Positions 8,046 to 17,644 are shown, numbered from the stretch's first letter. The stretch is 64,000 bases of DNA from an uncultured Eubacteriales bacterium (GCA_905198835.1 CAJKDY010000004.1:62001-126000); one strand, 5' to 3'. Program-made: numbers and translations. Notes: a model not told the origin generated them from the letters alone.

Positions 8046-9428
8046 TTACAGCACCGTATCACAGCAGCATTCGTAGTCGTTGTCGATATAGTGGGCGATG
8101 AACCGGGCCTTAAAATTCCGCGCGTTGCAGAGGGCGCCGGCGTCACCGGAGACGTCCAGACTCTCAGGCAGGACGAAGGTGATGCACTGGACGGCCACGT
8201 CTTGGCAGGCCTCTCTGGTGTGGGCGGGAATGACCATAGTCTTCATGCCCCGCGGATACTCGTTGCCCGCGTCGTCCACCTCTGTGAGGATGGCGGCCAG
8301 GGCTACCCGCCGGAAGGGGCAGACGCTGCGCAGGGTCACGTCCAGCCGGACGATGCGGCCCAAAGAGTCCAGCCCTAAGCTCCCCGCGTCGAACTCCAAG
8401 GCGTCCTCGCAGCCGTCCACCGTCAGCTCTACCGGTTGAGGGCAGGGCTCCGGGCAGACCACGATGTCGCAGTCCACGTCCAGCTCCGGGGAGGGGAAGG
8501 TGACGATGCTGCCCTCGGCGTCGTTGTAGGTGATGAACTCGTTTACCACCGACGTGCCCGAGCAGGGGCCGATGTGTTCCACATCGAAGGTCAGTACCGC
8601 ACCCTCGCTCTGACTCACGCCCAGCTCGTCGATCTCCCAGCGGACCGTGTTGGAGTCCAGCAGGCTGGCGCTGCCCTTCGTGGGCATGGACACGCCGGTG
8701 ATCCGGAAGCAGGGAGCCACCCTGTCCACGATCGAGATGTCGGTGGCGCCGGGCTTGGAGATGTTCCGGGCCAGATTGGCGAAGATCTGCTCCAGCTCGG
8801 CGTCGTCGGGGGTGATGGCCACATAGGAGGCGGCGGGCTTGGAGGCCCAATCCTCCAGGGCGGCGGGGTCCACGCCGGTGTCGCCGGACAGGCCGATGGC
8901 GTAGATGACCACGCCGGAGGCCCGGGCCGCGGCGGCAATGGGGCTGGGGTCGCCGCCGGAGGTGGTGACGCCGTCGGTGAACATGACCATGACCCGGGCG
9001 TTGCCCGAGGGCGGCGTGAGCAGCTCGGTGGCCGCGGTGAAGGCGGCGGCGTGGTTGGTACTGCCGTCGGCGGTGAGAGCGTCTACCGCCGCTTTTAGAT
9101 CGCTGACGGAGGTGATCAGCTGGGTGTCCTTGGTGGCCGTGGCGGCAAAGCTGACCACGGCGATACGGCTGCCCGAGCCGATCTCGCCGCTCTGGGCGCC
9201 GCCGGTGGCCTCGCTGATGATGTCGATAAAGGTCTTGGCGCCCAGCTTCAGGTTCGTCAGGGCGTCGCCCGCCATACTGCCCGAGCGGTCGAGCACCAGT
9301 ACGATGTCGGTGGGATTGGTGGTAATGTCAGGCGCCGCTGTCAAAGACAGCCGCACCTGGAAGGAGCCGCCGCAGTCGATGCGCTGCACGCTGGTCTCCT
9401 TGTTGGAACTGATGATCCCCATTCTCAT
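8046..9428 (-). CDS. von Willebrand factor A (vWA) domain protein
   Basis: 460 residues without a signal peptide. The vWA domain spans about residues 35-225, with the MIDAS metal site DRSGS, a conserved Thr in DGSTNH and an Asp in MFTDGVTT. A beta-rich middle part follows, then Cys-rich segments (VDCDIVVCPEPCPQPV, and CCC near the C-terminus). It may be an intracellular or surface scaffold that binds a protein partner through the metal site; the role is unknown. AAAGGA lies just upstream of ATG 9428. It is divergent from the SOD-like gene. Confidence 0.8.
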   Translation of the reverse strand: MRMGIISSNKETSVQRIDCGGSFQVRLSLTAAPDITTNPTDIVLVLDRSGSMAGDALTNLKLGAKTFIDIISEATGGAQSGEIGSGSRIAVVSFAATATKDTQLITSVSDLKAAVDALTADGSTNHAAAFTAATELLTPPSGNARVMVMFTDGVTTSGGDPSPIAAAARASGVVIYAIGLSGDTGVDPAALEDWASKPAASYVAITPDDAELEQIFANLARNISKPGATDISIVDRVAPCFRITGVSMPTKGSASLLDSNTVRWEIDELGVSQSEGAVLTFDVEHIGPCSGTSVVNEFITYNDAEGSIVTFPSPELDVDCDIVVCPEPCPQPVELTVDGCEDALEFDAGSLGLDSLGRIVRLDVTLRSVCPFRRVALAAILTEVDDAGNEYPRGMKTMVIPAHTREACQDVAVQCITFVLPESLDVSGDAGALCNARNFKARFIAHYIDNDYECCCDTVL

Positions 9429-9543
9429 GGTTCCTTTCTGAGCCCTGGTTTCGTGCGGGCTCAGGTCATACTATGCCGACCGGTGTCGAAAGGACTCACC
9501 CGCCGCCCCGCCCGGCGCATAGGCTGAAAGCGAGGTGATCGAA

Positions 9544-10026
9544 ATGCGTGATCGTTCTTTTTGTCCGGACGCTGTGGCCTATGTACGGGGCGGTCCCGAC
9601 GCGCCAACGCTGTCCGGCCAGGTCCGATTTTACCAGGAGCAGGGACGCGTGCTGGTAGTGGCCGATATATCCGGGCTGCCCCAGGAAAACAGCGCGGGCT
9701 TTTTTGCCCTGCATATCCACGAAGGCGGAGACTGCGGCGGCGAGGGCTTTGCCCATACCAAGGGCCACTATGACCCGGCTCAGCTGCCCCACCCGGAGCA
9801 CGCGGGCGATCTGCCGCCTCTGCTGCTGTGCCGTGGCGGGGCGTTTCTGGCGGTGCGGACCGACCGTTTTCAGGTGCGGGACGTGGTAGGCCGCACTGTT
9901 GTGATCCACAGCGGCCCAGACGACCTCCACTCCCAGCCGGCGGGCAATGCGGGCACAAAGCTCGCCTGCGGTGTGATCTGCCCGGGCCGAAGGCCGGATA
10001 GGATCAAAAACAGCCGCCTGCGTTGA
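9544..10026 (+). CDS. Cu/Zn superoxide dismutase-family protein with aberrant C-terminus
   Basis: 160 residues with no signal peptide. All SOD metal-ligand positions can be seen: HIH for copper, GHYDP and the His/Asp residues of LPHPEHAGDLP for zinc, and VIHSGPDD for the last copper His. Conserved cysteines are present (GGDC and ACGVIC). It may dismutate superoxide or be a structural spore protein as in some Firmicutes. After the natural end near GVIC, the frame continues for about 13 residues (GRRPDRIKNSRLR) encoded on the reverse side of an EamA relic, so the original stop was probably lost. ATG 9544 follows GAGGTG. Confidence 0.8.
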   Translation: MRDRSFCPDAVAYVRGGPDAPTLSGQVRFYQEQGRVLVVADISGLPQENSAGFFALHIHEGGDCGGEGFAHTKGHYDPAQLPHPEHAGDLPPLLLCRGGAFLAVRTDRFQVRDVVGRTVVIHSGPDDLHSQPAGNAGTKLACGVICPGRRPDRIKNSRLR

Positions 10027-10116
10027 AGACCTTGTGGACGCTAGCGAGGAACACTGTTCCCCAGACCATGGTCAGCGCGGCGAACACCGCCAAGCCCAGC
10101 GCAAACCCAAACCACA
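9990..10116 (-). pseudogene. EamA transporter relic with internal deletion
   Basis: Bases 9990-10067 match the middle of the intact EamA gene (around 7605-7695, the DRIKNS/ILSGLA region read antisense). Bases 10074-10116 match its first 40 bases including the start codon and upstream AT-rich leader. About 100 bases between are missing, so nothing functional remains. It points to a duplication followed by decay on either side of the vWA and SOD genes. Confidence 0.75.
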
Positions 10117-10140
10117 TAGTAGCATTTCCTCTCTATGCGA

Positions 10141-10177
10141 ACGCCCGGCACCCTCCATGGGGTGCCGGGCGTCTTTT
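10141..10177 (+). terminator. Terminator downstream of the SOD-like gene
   Basis: 13-bp stem ACGCCCGGCACCC / GGGTGCCGGGCGT with a short loop, then CTTTTT on the plus strand. Confidence 0.85.
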
Positions 10178-10203
10178 TATCGGGGTGTGTCTGGGGCTGC
10201 TTT

Positions 10204-13200
10204 TTACTTGCTCAGCTCGGTCCAGCGCTCCGCGGCGCCGTCCTCATGAGTGTAGGTATGGCCGTTGGTGGCCTCCATCACGTCGTAGTAGTACCACGCG
10301 CTCTCGCTCACATCGCTGAACTGCTTGGCGCCCTCAACCATACCGGCGGCATCCACCTTCCGGTCCAGCACGTTGTTGATGATCCGCATGGCCTCGGCCC
10401 GGGTGATGAGCTGATCGGGGGCAAAGCTGCCGTCGGGCAGGCCCTGGACCCAGCCCTTGCTGTAGGCAAACAGGATCTCCTTCTCAGCCCAGTGGCCAGC
10501 CACGTCGGCAAAGGGGTTCGTCCCGGTGGTGTTCACCGTAAAGAACCGGGCGGCCATGGTGATGAACTCGGCGCGGGTAATGCTGCGCTCGGGGCCAAAG
10601 CTACCGTCAGGCAGGCCCTTGACGATGCCGGCCTTGGCCAGGGTGGAGATCTCCTTTACGGCCCAGTGATCGTCGGCAATATCGTCAAAGTCGTTGGAGC
10701 TAGTGCCGTAAATGGCCTTGGACTGCTCGGTGAGCAGGCGGTAGAAGATGGCCGCGGTCTCCTGGCGGGTGATGTTGCGCTCGGCGCCCACAGTGCCGTC
10801 GGGATAGCCGGTGATATAGGCGGTGTGGTCCTTGCTGTTGAGCTCGGGGCCGCCGGCCAGCGGCACCTTGGTGTCGTCCAGATCCTCAGTGGAGGGCTTG
10901 GAGCTACCGCCGCCGGAGGAGCCGCCGCTGGGACGGCTGGAGCCACCGCCATTGGACTTGGTGCCCGCCTTCTTGGCCGCCTCAAAATCGGTCACAGCGG
11001 CGTTCAGATCGGTCACGGCCTTGTCCACCTCGGCCTGGGTCGCGTCAGTCTTGTCGTTCACGGCCTTCGCGGCGTCGATGGCGTCGGTCAGGGCCTTCAT
11101 CTCGTCGGCGGTGACCCACTTGGCGGATGTGGACACGTTGGAACCGTTCGTGCTAACGGTAGCAGTGCCCTTGGCGGTGTTGGCCTTGCTGATGGCCTCG
11201 GTCAGAGCCTTCTTGTCCACCTCAGTGGGCTTGCCGGTGGCGGGGATGACAGCGCCCTGCTCGGTGTAGTCGCAGCGGGAGCACTTCTTGTCCGCCGCCT
11301 TGCCGTCCTGAGTTTCGGTGGGAGCCACGGCGGTGCCGGGCACCTCCTTCAGGTCATGGCCCAGCTTGGCGACGGTCGTGCCGCCCTCGGTCTTGCCGCA
11401 GCCGTTGGCGCAGGTGAGCACGGCGGTCTTGCCGTCCTCGGTGCAGGTGGCGGCCACGGCGGGAGCGGTCTCCTTCATATCGTGGCCCAGCTTGGCAATG
11501 GTCACATTGGTGACCTCCTTGGTGCAGGCCTCGTCGCTGAAGGTCTTCTCGCAGTCGGTGCAGGTCCAGTACTCAATGTTGCCGTCCGCCTCGCAGGTAG
11601 CGGTCGTGGCGGCGGTGTGGGTCTTGTTGGCGTGGGTGCAGGAGGGATCCACGGGCTCGGTGGGCTTGGCCCAAGTCCGGGCGATATCGCCCTCCTCGAT
11701 GACCTCTACCATGAAGAAGTAGTTGCTGTTGTCCGAACCGCCCAGGTAGTAGGTCCCAGCGGGCAGGTCGGTCTTCTGGTCGAACTCGGCGGTGTTCTTG
11801 TCCGTCGCGGTGGAAGCGGACGTCCAGACCTGGGTCTTGGCGCTGTTCCACAGCGCGATGTTGCGGATGGCGCTGCTCTTCGAGTCGTCCTGAAGGTCCT
11901 TGCCGCCGGCCTGGACCCACCAGATCTTTACGGTGGCGGGTTTGGTGGTGGTAAAGGAGATCAGGTTCTTCATCTTCGAGGTGTCGCCCTTGCCGCCCAG
12001 GTTGAAGCGGGTCTCCTTGATGCCCACACCGGCGGAATCTACACCGGTGGTGTAGTAGTTGCCCTCGAAGTCCCAGGTCTTCTCGGTGGTGTCCACCTTG
12101 GAATTGGCGCTGTAGTAGACGGTGAAGAAGTCCTTCACGGTATCGTTGCCGCCCATCTTAAAGGTCTGACCGTCGGTAGCCCAGCCCTTTTGGGCAATGT
12201 CCTTCCCACCGGCCTTGATGGCCTGGATCGCCGCCTGGGTGTCCTGATCGGCGCCCTTGAGCAGCTTGCTCATGGAGCCGGTGATCTTGGGAATGACCTC
12301 GCCCTGGGTGAGGACCTTGCCGCAGCTCTTGCAGCAGGTGTCGCCGGTGTAGCCGTCCTCGGTAGAGGTGGCGGGCTTGGCGTTCTTGACCTCGGTGCCG
12401 CCCACATGGTTGGCAGGATCCTTCTCGGTGGTCACCTTGGTGACTTCGGTGGTGCAGGCGGCGTCGCTAAAGGTCTTGGAGCACACAGAGCAGGTCCAGT
12501 AGGCGATGTTGCCCTCGGCCACGCAGGTGGCCTTCTTGGCGGCAGTAGCGATGGTCGTGTGGGGAGCCAGCACGCCGTCCTTGTGCTCGGTCTTGATCAC
12601 GGTGTTACACACCGAGCAGTAGGTCACCAGGTCATAGGACCCGGGGGTGGTGCAGGTGGCGCCGCTGGAGTTCTCGGTGCGGGTGGCCTCAGTATGGCCG
12701 GGGGCCTTGATGACCGCACCGCCCTCGGTCCTGCCGCAGCCGTTGGCGCAGGTGAGCACAGCGGTCTTGCCATCCACCAGGCAGGTGGCGTCCTGCTTGG
12801 GCGTGGTCTCTTTCATGTTATGGCCCAGTGCCTTGATGGTCACATTGGTGACCTCCTTGGTGCAGGCCTCGTCGCTGAAGGTCTTGGAGCACTCCGAGCA
12901 GGTCCAGTACTCGATGTTGCCGGCCGTCTCGCAAGTGGCGGCCACAGAGGCGGTGTGGATCTTATTGGTGTGGTCGCAGGTGGCCTCGGCCTCGGAGACC
13001 GTGAGCTGGATCAGCCGCACGCCGTTGGTCTGGCCCGCCTCGGAGTAGAGGGTGTAGGTGCCTGCGGGGACCTCATAGGTCACGGTGGTAGCAGCGGACA
13101 CATTCTCCTTTACGGTAATGCTGGTGGCGTTGTTCTTGTCGGCCACAGCGACACCATTGGCATTCTTCAGCACCATCACAGAACTCTTGCCCTTGCCGGT

Positions 13201-16200
13201 GGAGCTGGCCTGTACAGTGACCTTAGCGGGGCCGTTGGTCACGGTGAAGGAGACGCCGCCGTTGCCCGTGTTGGGCAGGGACAGGTGGTCGGTGACAGGA
13301 TTCGAGGTGCTGGACTGTCCGGCCTTCATGCCGGTACCCTCGGACTTGAAGTAACCCTCGTACTTGGCGTCCAGCATATCCTGGGTGACGGCGTCGCCCT
13401 TGGCCAGGTCCTTAAAGTCAGAGGCCTTCAAGATCTTGGCGTTGGGATCGGCAGCCGGGCCGCCGCTGTTGGAGACCTTTTCGCCGCAGACCTGGCAGAC
13501 GCCGGAGCCGTCGTTGGAGTGGGCGCCGGGCAAACTGCGGGTAGCCAGGGCCTCGCCGCAATCCAGGCAGTACTGGGTCTCCTCGCCGTTGACTACCTTC
13601 TGGGTGGCGGGATCGCAGCCAGGGGCCTTGGTGATGAGCCAGGTGCCGGGGCGATGGGTGTGCTCGGCAGCCACGGCGTTGGTCACCGTGCCGCCCACGC
13701 TGACCAAAGTGGTCTGGTAGCTGTTGAGGATGCTGTTCAGCTCCTCGATCACGGCGTAGTTCGTATCCTCGATCGTATCGTCAAAGTCATACTGAATGTC
13801 ACCGCCGTTCACACGGCCGGCATAATTGGTGACGGTGATCACAGCGTCCTTGGGCTCCTGGACCGTAGCAACGCCAAGGTCCATGCTGGTATCAAAGTTA
13901 TTGTACTTGGAACCGCCGGCGGAAACGCTATCGGGAACCTTCTCGTCCCGGCTGGACACCACATAGCCGTCAAAGGAATCAGGATCATCCAGCTGGGAGA
14001 CGAAGTTCTTGGAGCCCACCATCACATTGTTCCACACCTTGTTGAAGCCGGGATTGTCACCGGAGAAGGTGTTGCTGCCGCCCGAGCCGTTGGAGTCGGA
14101 GGCCTGCTTGGAGTTCATGATGGGGTACTTGGTGTTGCGGAAATAGTTGGCTTCGATAAAGACGGAGGCTCTGCTGGTCCCGCTGCCGGAGGTGGTGCCA
14201 ATACCATACTTGGACACGCCGTCATAGTAGTTATTATAGACGTGCACATTGCCGCCCTTGTCACCGCCGCGGGTACGGGGATGACGGGAGTCGGAGTGGT
14301 CGAACCAGTTGTGGTGATAGGTGATGTAGTTCTCGCTGGAGCCGTTGCCCAGCAGGCTGCACTTCCCGCTGTCCCAGAAGTGGTTGTAGGAGAAGGAGCA
14401 GTACTCGGCGTCCTTCACGTCCAGGGAGCCGTCGCCCTTGGCCTGGTCGCCGCTGCCGGCAAAGCCGTAGAACAGATCGTTGTTGTGGACCCAGATGTGA
14501 TCGTTGGTCTGCTCGACGGCGATCAGGTCGTTCTTGCCACTGCTGGGCACGTGCATCACGCCCAGGTTGCGGACCTCCACATTGGTGCTGCCCTTAACAA
14601 AGACGCCGCCGCCGGTGAGCAGGGCGTCGTTGCCCACGCCCTCAACAGTCAGACCGGTGGTCCAGTCCTGGAAGCCCATCACGTTGCTCAGCTTCACATG
14701 GCCGATCACTCGCACACATACGGGATTGGCTGTAGCTTTGTTATCCTTGTTGTTCCAAACTTCGCTCTTCTGATATTGCTCGATATCAGAGGCCTTGGTG
14801 ACATAGATCACCTCGGCGTTGGCCTTCAAGGTACCATCATCGTTATAGGCGCCGCTGGCAGTGCCATTCACAAAGGCAAAGCCGCTGCGGTCATGGGCCT
14901 CGACGGTCAGGTCGTTGGTGATCATTTCCTTTCCGTTGTTGTCCACGACCTTCAGCTTGTAGCTGCCTGCCTTCAGGCCCAGGGCGTCCACTCGCATATA
15001 GCCGGGGTACTCCCGGATCAGCTCCTTGTCCAGCGGCGTCCAGCTCTCGGTCCCGGCGGGGGCCACGTAGGCGGTGTAGCTGGTCACGCCGGGGGTGATA
15101 GCCCAGGTGGCGTAGGCGCTCTCCAGCCAGCCGGCCTCGGCGATGAAGCCGGTGCTCTCCTGGGCGCCGCAACGGGTGCAGGTGCCGTTCACAAAGTTGT
15201 GGCCCAGGACCTCCAGGACCTTCTCGGCGGCCGCCTTGCCCTCGCCGCAGTCGGCGCAGTACTCGCCGCCCTGAACGCCGGTCTCAGTGCAGGTGGCGTC
15301 CTTATGGGCCACGGTAGCTTTGTTGGTGTGCTGGCAGAGGTCGGGGTTCACAGCGCCGCAGACGGTGCACTTACCGTCAGAGCCCCAGTTGTGCTCCCCA
15401 GTGGCGGGGATGGGCTCGCCGCCCTGGGTGGCGGTGCAGTTGGCGCACTGCATAACAGCGGTAGCGCCCGCCTTGCCGCAGGTGGGCTCCACCTTGGCGG
15501 TCTTCTCCACGGTGTAGCTGTGCGCCAACATGGCGATCTCCTCGGTCTTGGTGTCGCCGCACTTGGAGCAGGTGAAGGTCTTCACGCCCTTGGTGGTGCA
15601 GGTGGCGGGGGTGGTCTCCACGCCGTCGCCCCAAACGTGGGCGCAGCTGTTGGAGATGGTGATGGAGTAGACGGCCAAGTAGCCGCCGGCACTCAGCTCG
15701 CAGTCGCCCCCCGCCGTCGAGGTATATTCAATGGTATTGGGCTTGGGATCCTGCTTGGTCGTGGTAATGCTCGTTGTGCCCAAGGTAACGCTCTTTGCCT
15801 CCAGACCGGTGGCTCCAGAGTTGACCACATTATAGGAGACGCTGATCTTGTCGCCCGCGTTCAAAGTGACCGTCATCTTGAATTTGCCCACCAGAGCGGT
15901 GCCGCCGGGAGCGCTCTTGACCGAGCTGCTGCCCCCGTTTTTGGCAAAATTCAGGGTGTAGCCTCCGACGGTGCTGGTAACATTGCCGGAAACATCAAAG
16001 GTGCTGGGAGGCGTCCACGTGCCGCCCGCCGCCATCAGTTCGGCGTTAGAGTCCTTGGTGGGTGTGCTCCGCACACCCACCTGAGTGGCCGGCCGCTCAG
16101 CGGCCACATGGGTGTGGCCCGTGTGCTCACCCACGGGGGTCTCCGCCACGGCGCCGCTCATCATGGGCACCGCCGCCAGCGCGCTGGTGCCCACCATGCC

Positions 16201-16260
16201 AAAGGCCAGCGCCACAACACAGATCAAGCTCAAGATCCGCTTCAAACTGGATGGTTTCAT
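10204..16260 (-). CDS. SLH-anchored multidomain pectate lyase (PL1), 2018 aa
   Basis: A signal peptide (residues 1-30) is followed by a beta-rich binding-like region. Cys-pair repeats (CxxC...H) lie at about 205-360. A PL1-type pectate lyase spans about 480-850, with HIWVHNNDLFYG, DGSLDVKDAEYC and DSRHPRTR, whose Arg pair is in the catalytic position of Pel/PelC enzymes. Two more binding-like modules (about 940-1090 and 1330-1525) alternate with Cys-pair blocks. A FIVAR-like helical unit (about 1680-1760), a Gly/Ser linker and three SLH units (about 1810-1970) follow. It should cleave polygalacturonate by beta-elimination at the cell surface, held to the wall by SLH. GAGGAGG lies 11 bases before ATG 16260. 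The opposite strand is also open by codon bias. Confidence 0.88.
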   Translation of the reverse strand: MKPSSLKRILSLICVVALAFGMVGTSALAAVPMMSGAVAETPVGEHTGHTHVAAERPATQVGVRSTPTKDSNAELMAAGGTWTPPSTFDVSGNVTSTVGGYTLNFAKNGGSSSVKSAPGGTALVGKFKMTVTLNAGDKISVSYNVVNSGATGLEAKSVTLGTTSITTTKQDPKPNTIEYTSTAGGDCELSAGGYLAVYSITISNSCAHVWGDGVETTPATCTTKGVKTFTCSKCGDTKTEEIAMLAHSYTVEKTAKVEPTCGKAGATAVMQCANCTATQGGEPIPATGEHNWGSDGKCTVCGAVNPDLCQHTNKATVAHKDATCTETGVQGGEYCADCGEGKAAAEKVLEVLGHNFVNGTCTRCGAQESTGFIAEAGWLESAYATWAITPGVTSYTAYVAPAGTESWTPLDKELIREYPGYMRVDALGLKAGSYKLKVVDNNGKEMITNDLTVEAHDRSGFAFVNGTASGAYNDDGTLKANAEVIYVTKASDIEQYQKSEVWNNKDNKATANPVCVRVIGHVKLSNVMGFQDWTTGLTVEGVGNDALLTGGGVFVKGSTNVEVRNLGVMHVPSSGKNDLIAVEQTNDHIWVHNNDLFYGFAGSGDQAKGDGSLDVKDAEYCSFSYNHFWDSGKCSLLGNGSSENYITYHHNWFDHSDSRHPRTRGGDKGGNVHVYNNYYDGVSKYGIGTTSGSGTSRASVFIEANYFRNTKYPIMNSKQASDSNGSGGSNTFSGDNPGFNKVWNNVMVGSKNFVSQLDDPDSFDGYVVSSRDEKVPDSVSAGGSKYNNFDTSMDLGVATVQEPKDAVITVTNYAGRVNGGDIQYDFDDTIEDTNYAVIEELNSILNSYQTTLVSVGGTVTNAVAAEHTHRPGTWLITKAPGCDPATQKVVNGEETQYCLDCGEALATRSLPGAHSNDGSGVCQVCGEKVSNSGGPAADPNAKILKASDFKDLAKGDAVTQDMLDAKYEGYFKSEGTGMKAGQSSTSNPVTDHLSLPNTGNGGVSFTVTNGPAKVTVQASSTGKGKSSVMVLKNANGVAVADKNNATSITVKENVSAATTVTYEVPAGTYTLYSEAGQTNGVRLIQLTVSEAEATCDHTNKIHTASVAATCETAGNIEYWTCSECSKTFSDEACTKEVTNVTIKALGHNMKETTPKQDATCLVDGKTAVLTCANGCGRTEGGAVIKAPGHTEATRTENSSGATCTTPGSYDLVTYCSVCNTVIKTEHKDGVLAPHTTIATAAKKATCVAEGNIAYWTCSVCSKTFSDAACTTEVTKVTTEKDPANHVGGTEVKNAKPATSTEDGYTGDTCCKSCGKVLTQGEVIPKITGSMSKLLKGADQDTQAAIQAIKAGGKDIAQKGWATDGQTFKMGGNDTVKDFFTVYYSANSKVDTTEKTWDFEGNYYTTGVDSAGVGIKETRFNLGGKGDTSKMKNLISFTTTKPATVKIWWVQAGGKDLQDDSKSSAIRNIALWNSAKTQVWTSASTATDKNTAEFDQKTDLPAGTYYLGGSDNSNYFFMVEVIEEGDIARTWAKPTEPVDPSCTHANKTHTAATTATCEADGNIEYWTCTDCEKTFSDEACTKEVTNVTIAKLGHDMKETAPAVAATCTEDGKTAVLTCANGCGKTEGGTTVAKLGHDLKEVPGTAVAPTETQDGKAADKKCSRCDYTEQGAVIPATGKPTEVDKKALTEAISKANTAKGTATVSTNGSNVSTSAKWVTADEMKALTDAIDAAKAVNDKTDATQAEVDKAVTDLNAAVTDFEAAKKAGTKSNGGGSSRPSGGSSGGGSSKPSTEDLDDTKVPLAGGPELNSKDHTAYITGYPDGTVGAERNITRQETAAIFYRLLTEQSKAIYGTSSNDFDDIADDHWAVKEISTLAKAGIVKGLPDGSFGPERSITRAEFITMAARFFTVNTTGTNPFADVAGHWAEKEILFAYSKGWVQGLPDGSFAPDQLITRAEAMRIINNVLDRKVDAAGMVEGAKQFSDVSESAWYYYDVMEATNGHTYTHEDGAAERWTELSK

Positions 16261-16518
16261 TCTACCTGATTCCTCCTCAAACCATAGAATATGTTTTCCT
16301 GCTCTTTCGTGCTTCTTTGGTGCATTCTCACTCCAGCTCACTTCCAGTCTTAGACCGCTTCCGGTACTCTGCCTCCTCTCAGCCAGGGCGGGATCTCTCC
16401 CCGCATCCTATTTTGGTTAGCATTATCTTACCACCCAAGCGGTATATTTTCGGATATATTTCGCATTCGAGCTTTCAGCCGTTTTAAAATTTGTGCACAA
16501 AAGTAGCCTGGCTTCTTT

Positions 16519-17131
16519 GTGGAAAATGGAAAAAACCTGTGTTGCTGCCGCAACGTGGAGGCGGCCTTTCTCAATAGCTCCTTGAGCTCGGAGGCATTTC
16601 GAGACACCTGCCAGGCGATCCGCCGCAACGTTTGCAAGCTGGCCTATGTAGCCACTGAGCGGCTGGAGGATCAGCGATTTCTTGAAATGATCCGGGAGCT
16701 GGACCGCCGCCGGTTGACAGCTATGGTGGACTACTGTAAGATCGCCGGCTGTCTGAGGGAGCATGTCTTGCGCTATTTTGGCCAGGAGGCCCTGTCTGCG
16801 TGCGACGGGGGCGCTGTTCCATGAGGCGAAGGTCCTGATGCTGACCCGGGAGGCGCTGGAGGAGAAGCCCGGGCGTCGCAAAGCCAAGCGGGCGCCCTCG
16901 GTCCAAAAGATCGGACAGGGAGACGTGAAGGCCATCCGCACCCGCCTGGCCCAGGAGGAGGGAGTCTCGGCCTACATTGTATTCTCCAACGCCGCCCTGG
17001 CAGATATGGCGGACAAGGCGCCTCAAACCAAGGAGGAATTCCTGGAGGCCTTCGGCGGCAAGACCAAAGCGATGCGATACGGCGAAGCCTTCCTGCAAAT
17101 GATCTTAACATACCTCAAACACCAAAGTTGA
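16519..17131 (+). pseudogene. recQ: RecQ helicase relic, internally deleted and frameshifted
   Basis: The first frame reads AAFLNSSLS...KLAYVATERLED, which is the motif Ia/Ib region of RecQ. It jumps directly to RRLTAMVDYCKIAGCLREHVLRYFGQ, the zinc-binding region, so the ATPase core between them is gone. Near 16800 the frame shifts and the next frame carries an HRDC-like domain (SAYIVFSNAALADMA ... YGEAFLQMI). No helicase function can remain. Confidence 0.8.
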
Positions 17132-17178
17132 GATACCAAAACCCCATAACCGCCTGTTCCAACAGCGTTACAGGCAAT

Positions 17179-17220
17179 AAAAAGGAATGACGGCTTGAAG
17201 CAAAGCCGTCATTCCTTTTT
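17179..17220. terminator. Bidirectional terminator after the recQ relic
   Basis: 18-bp stem AAAAAGGAATGACGGCTT / AAGCCGTCATTCCTTTTT with a short loop; A and T runs flank both sides. Confidence 0.85.
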
Positions 17221-17227
17221 GCAAAAC

Positions 17228-17272
17228 AGTGGAACCCAAGACCTCCGGATTGCGAAAAGGCTCCCAAAACTT
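17228..17272 (-). other. tRNA-Ala-like relic sequence
   Basis: On the minus strand TTCGCAATCCGGAGGTC followed by GGGTTC closely matches the anticodon-to-T-arm part of the intact tRNA-Ala(CGC) at 57281-57356. The acceptor stem and T-loop are not preserved. Apart from this and the att-like repeat at 17467, I see no gene in 17221-17615. Confidence 0.3.
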
Positions 17273-17466
17273 TTTCTGGACGTTTCCGGCGATTTTAGGT
17301 GTTTCTGCTAAAAACCCTGCACTATCTAACCGCAAATATTCCGTCCGCTCCATATATTCCAGAACTGTATGTGGTGCCACATTGGTCAGAACCGACTTTG
17401 AGGGCTATACCGCCCGCCCTGCCGACGCTGCAGCTCAATAAACACTATACCTTTCAAGGCCCAGGT

Positions 17467-17503
17467 GGGGAAATGGATACCTCGCAGTAAACAAAGTGAA
17501 GGG
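17467..17503 (+). repeat. att-like recurring motif, copy A
   Basis: GGGGAAATGGATACC followed by GCAGTAAACAAAGTGAAGG. Related copies lie at 23749, 31997, 34757 and 49184. It sits just left of the restriction-modification block. Confidence 0.45.
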
Positions 17504-17615
17504 GTGCGTGTTAGTTAAGCATGCTGGATATTTTGGCTATGTCTTCATGAGAAACTCGAAATACGATGAAACAGACAACGTTTGTGGAATAATGTGATAA
17601 GAATTGCAAAAGTGC

Positions 17616-17644
17616 TTGTAGAATAGCGCTTTTTGATATACAAT
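17616..17644 (+). promoter_or_regulatory. Putative promoter of the 17712 gene
   Basis: TTGTAG at 17616, a 17-base spacer and TACAAT at 17639, about 65 bases before ATG 17712. Confidence 0.5.

Noticed and set aside
11400..15650. Regularly repeated DNA resembling a direct-repeat array (possible CRISPR)
   Set aside because: The repeats are coding Cys-pair units of the pectate lyase protein, of variable length and without unique spacers.
10135..16269. A 2044-codon open frame on the plus strand opposite the pectate lyase
   Set aside because: It mirrors the real gene almost exactly, has low-complexity Gly/Ala/Val/His composition and no domain, signal or ribosome site. It is a codon-bias shadow.
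17168..17380. A 70-codon minus-strand frame after the recQ relic
   Set aside because: It runs through the terminator hairpin and the tRNA-like relic and has no ribosome site, so I do not call it a gene.
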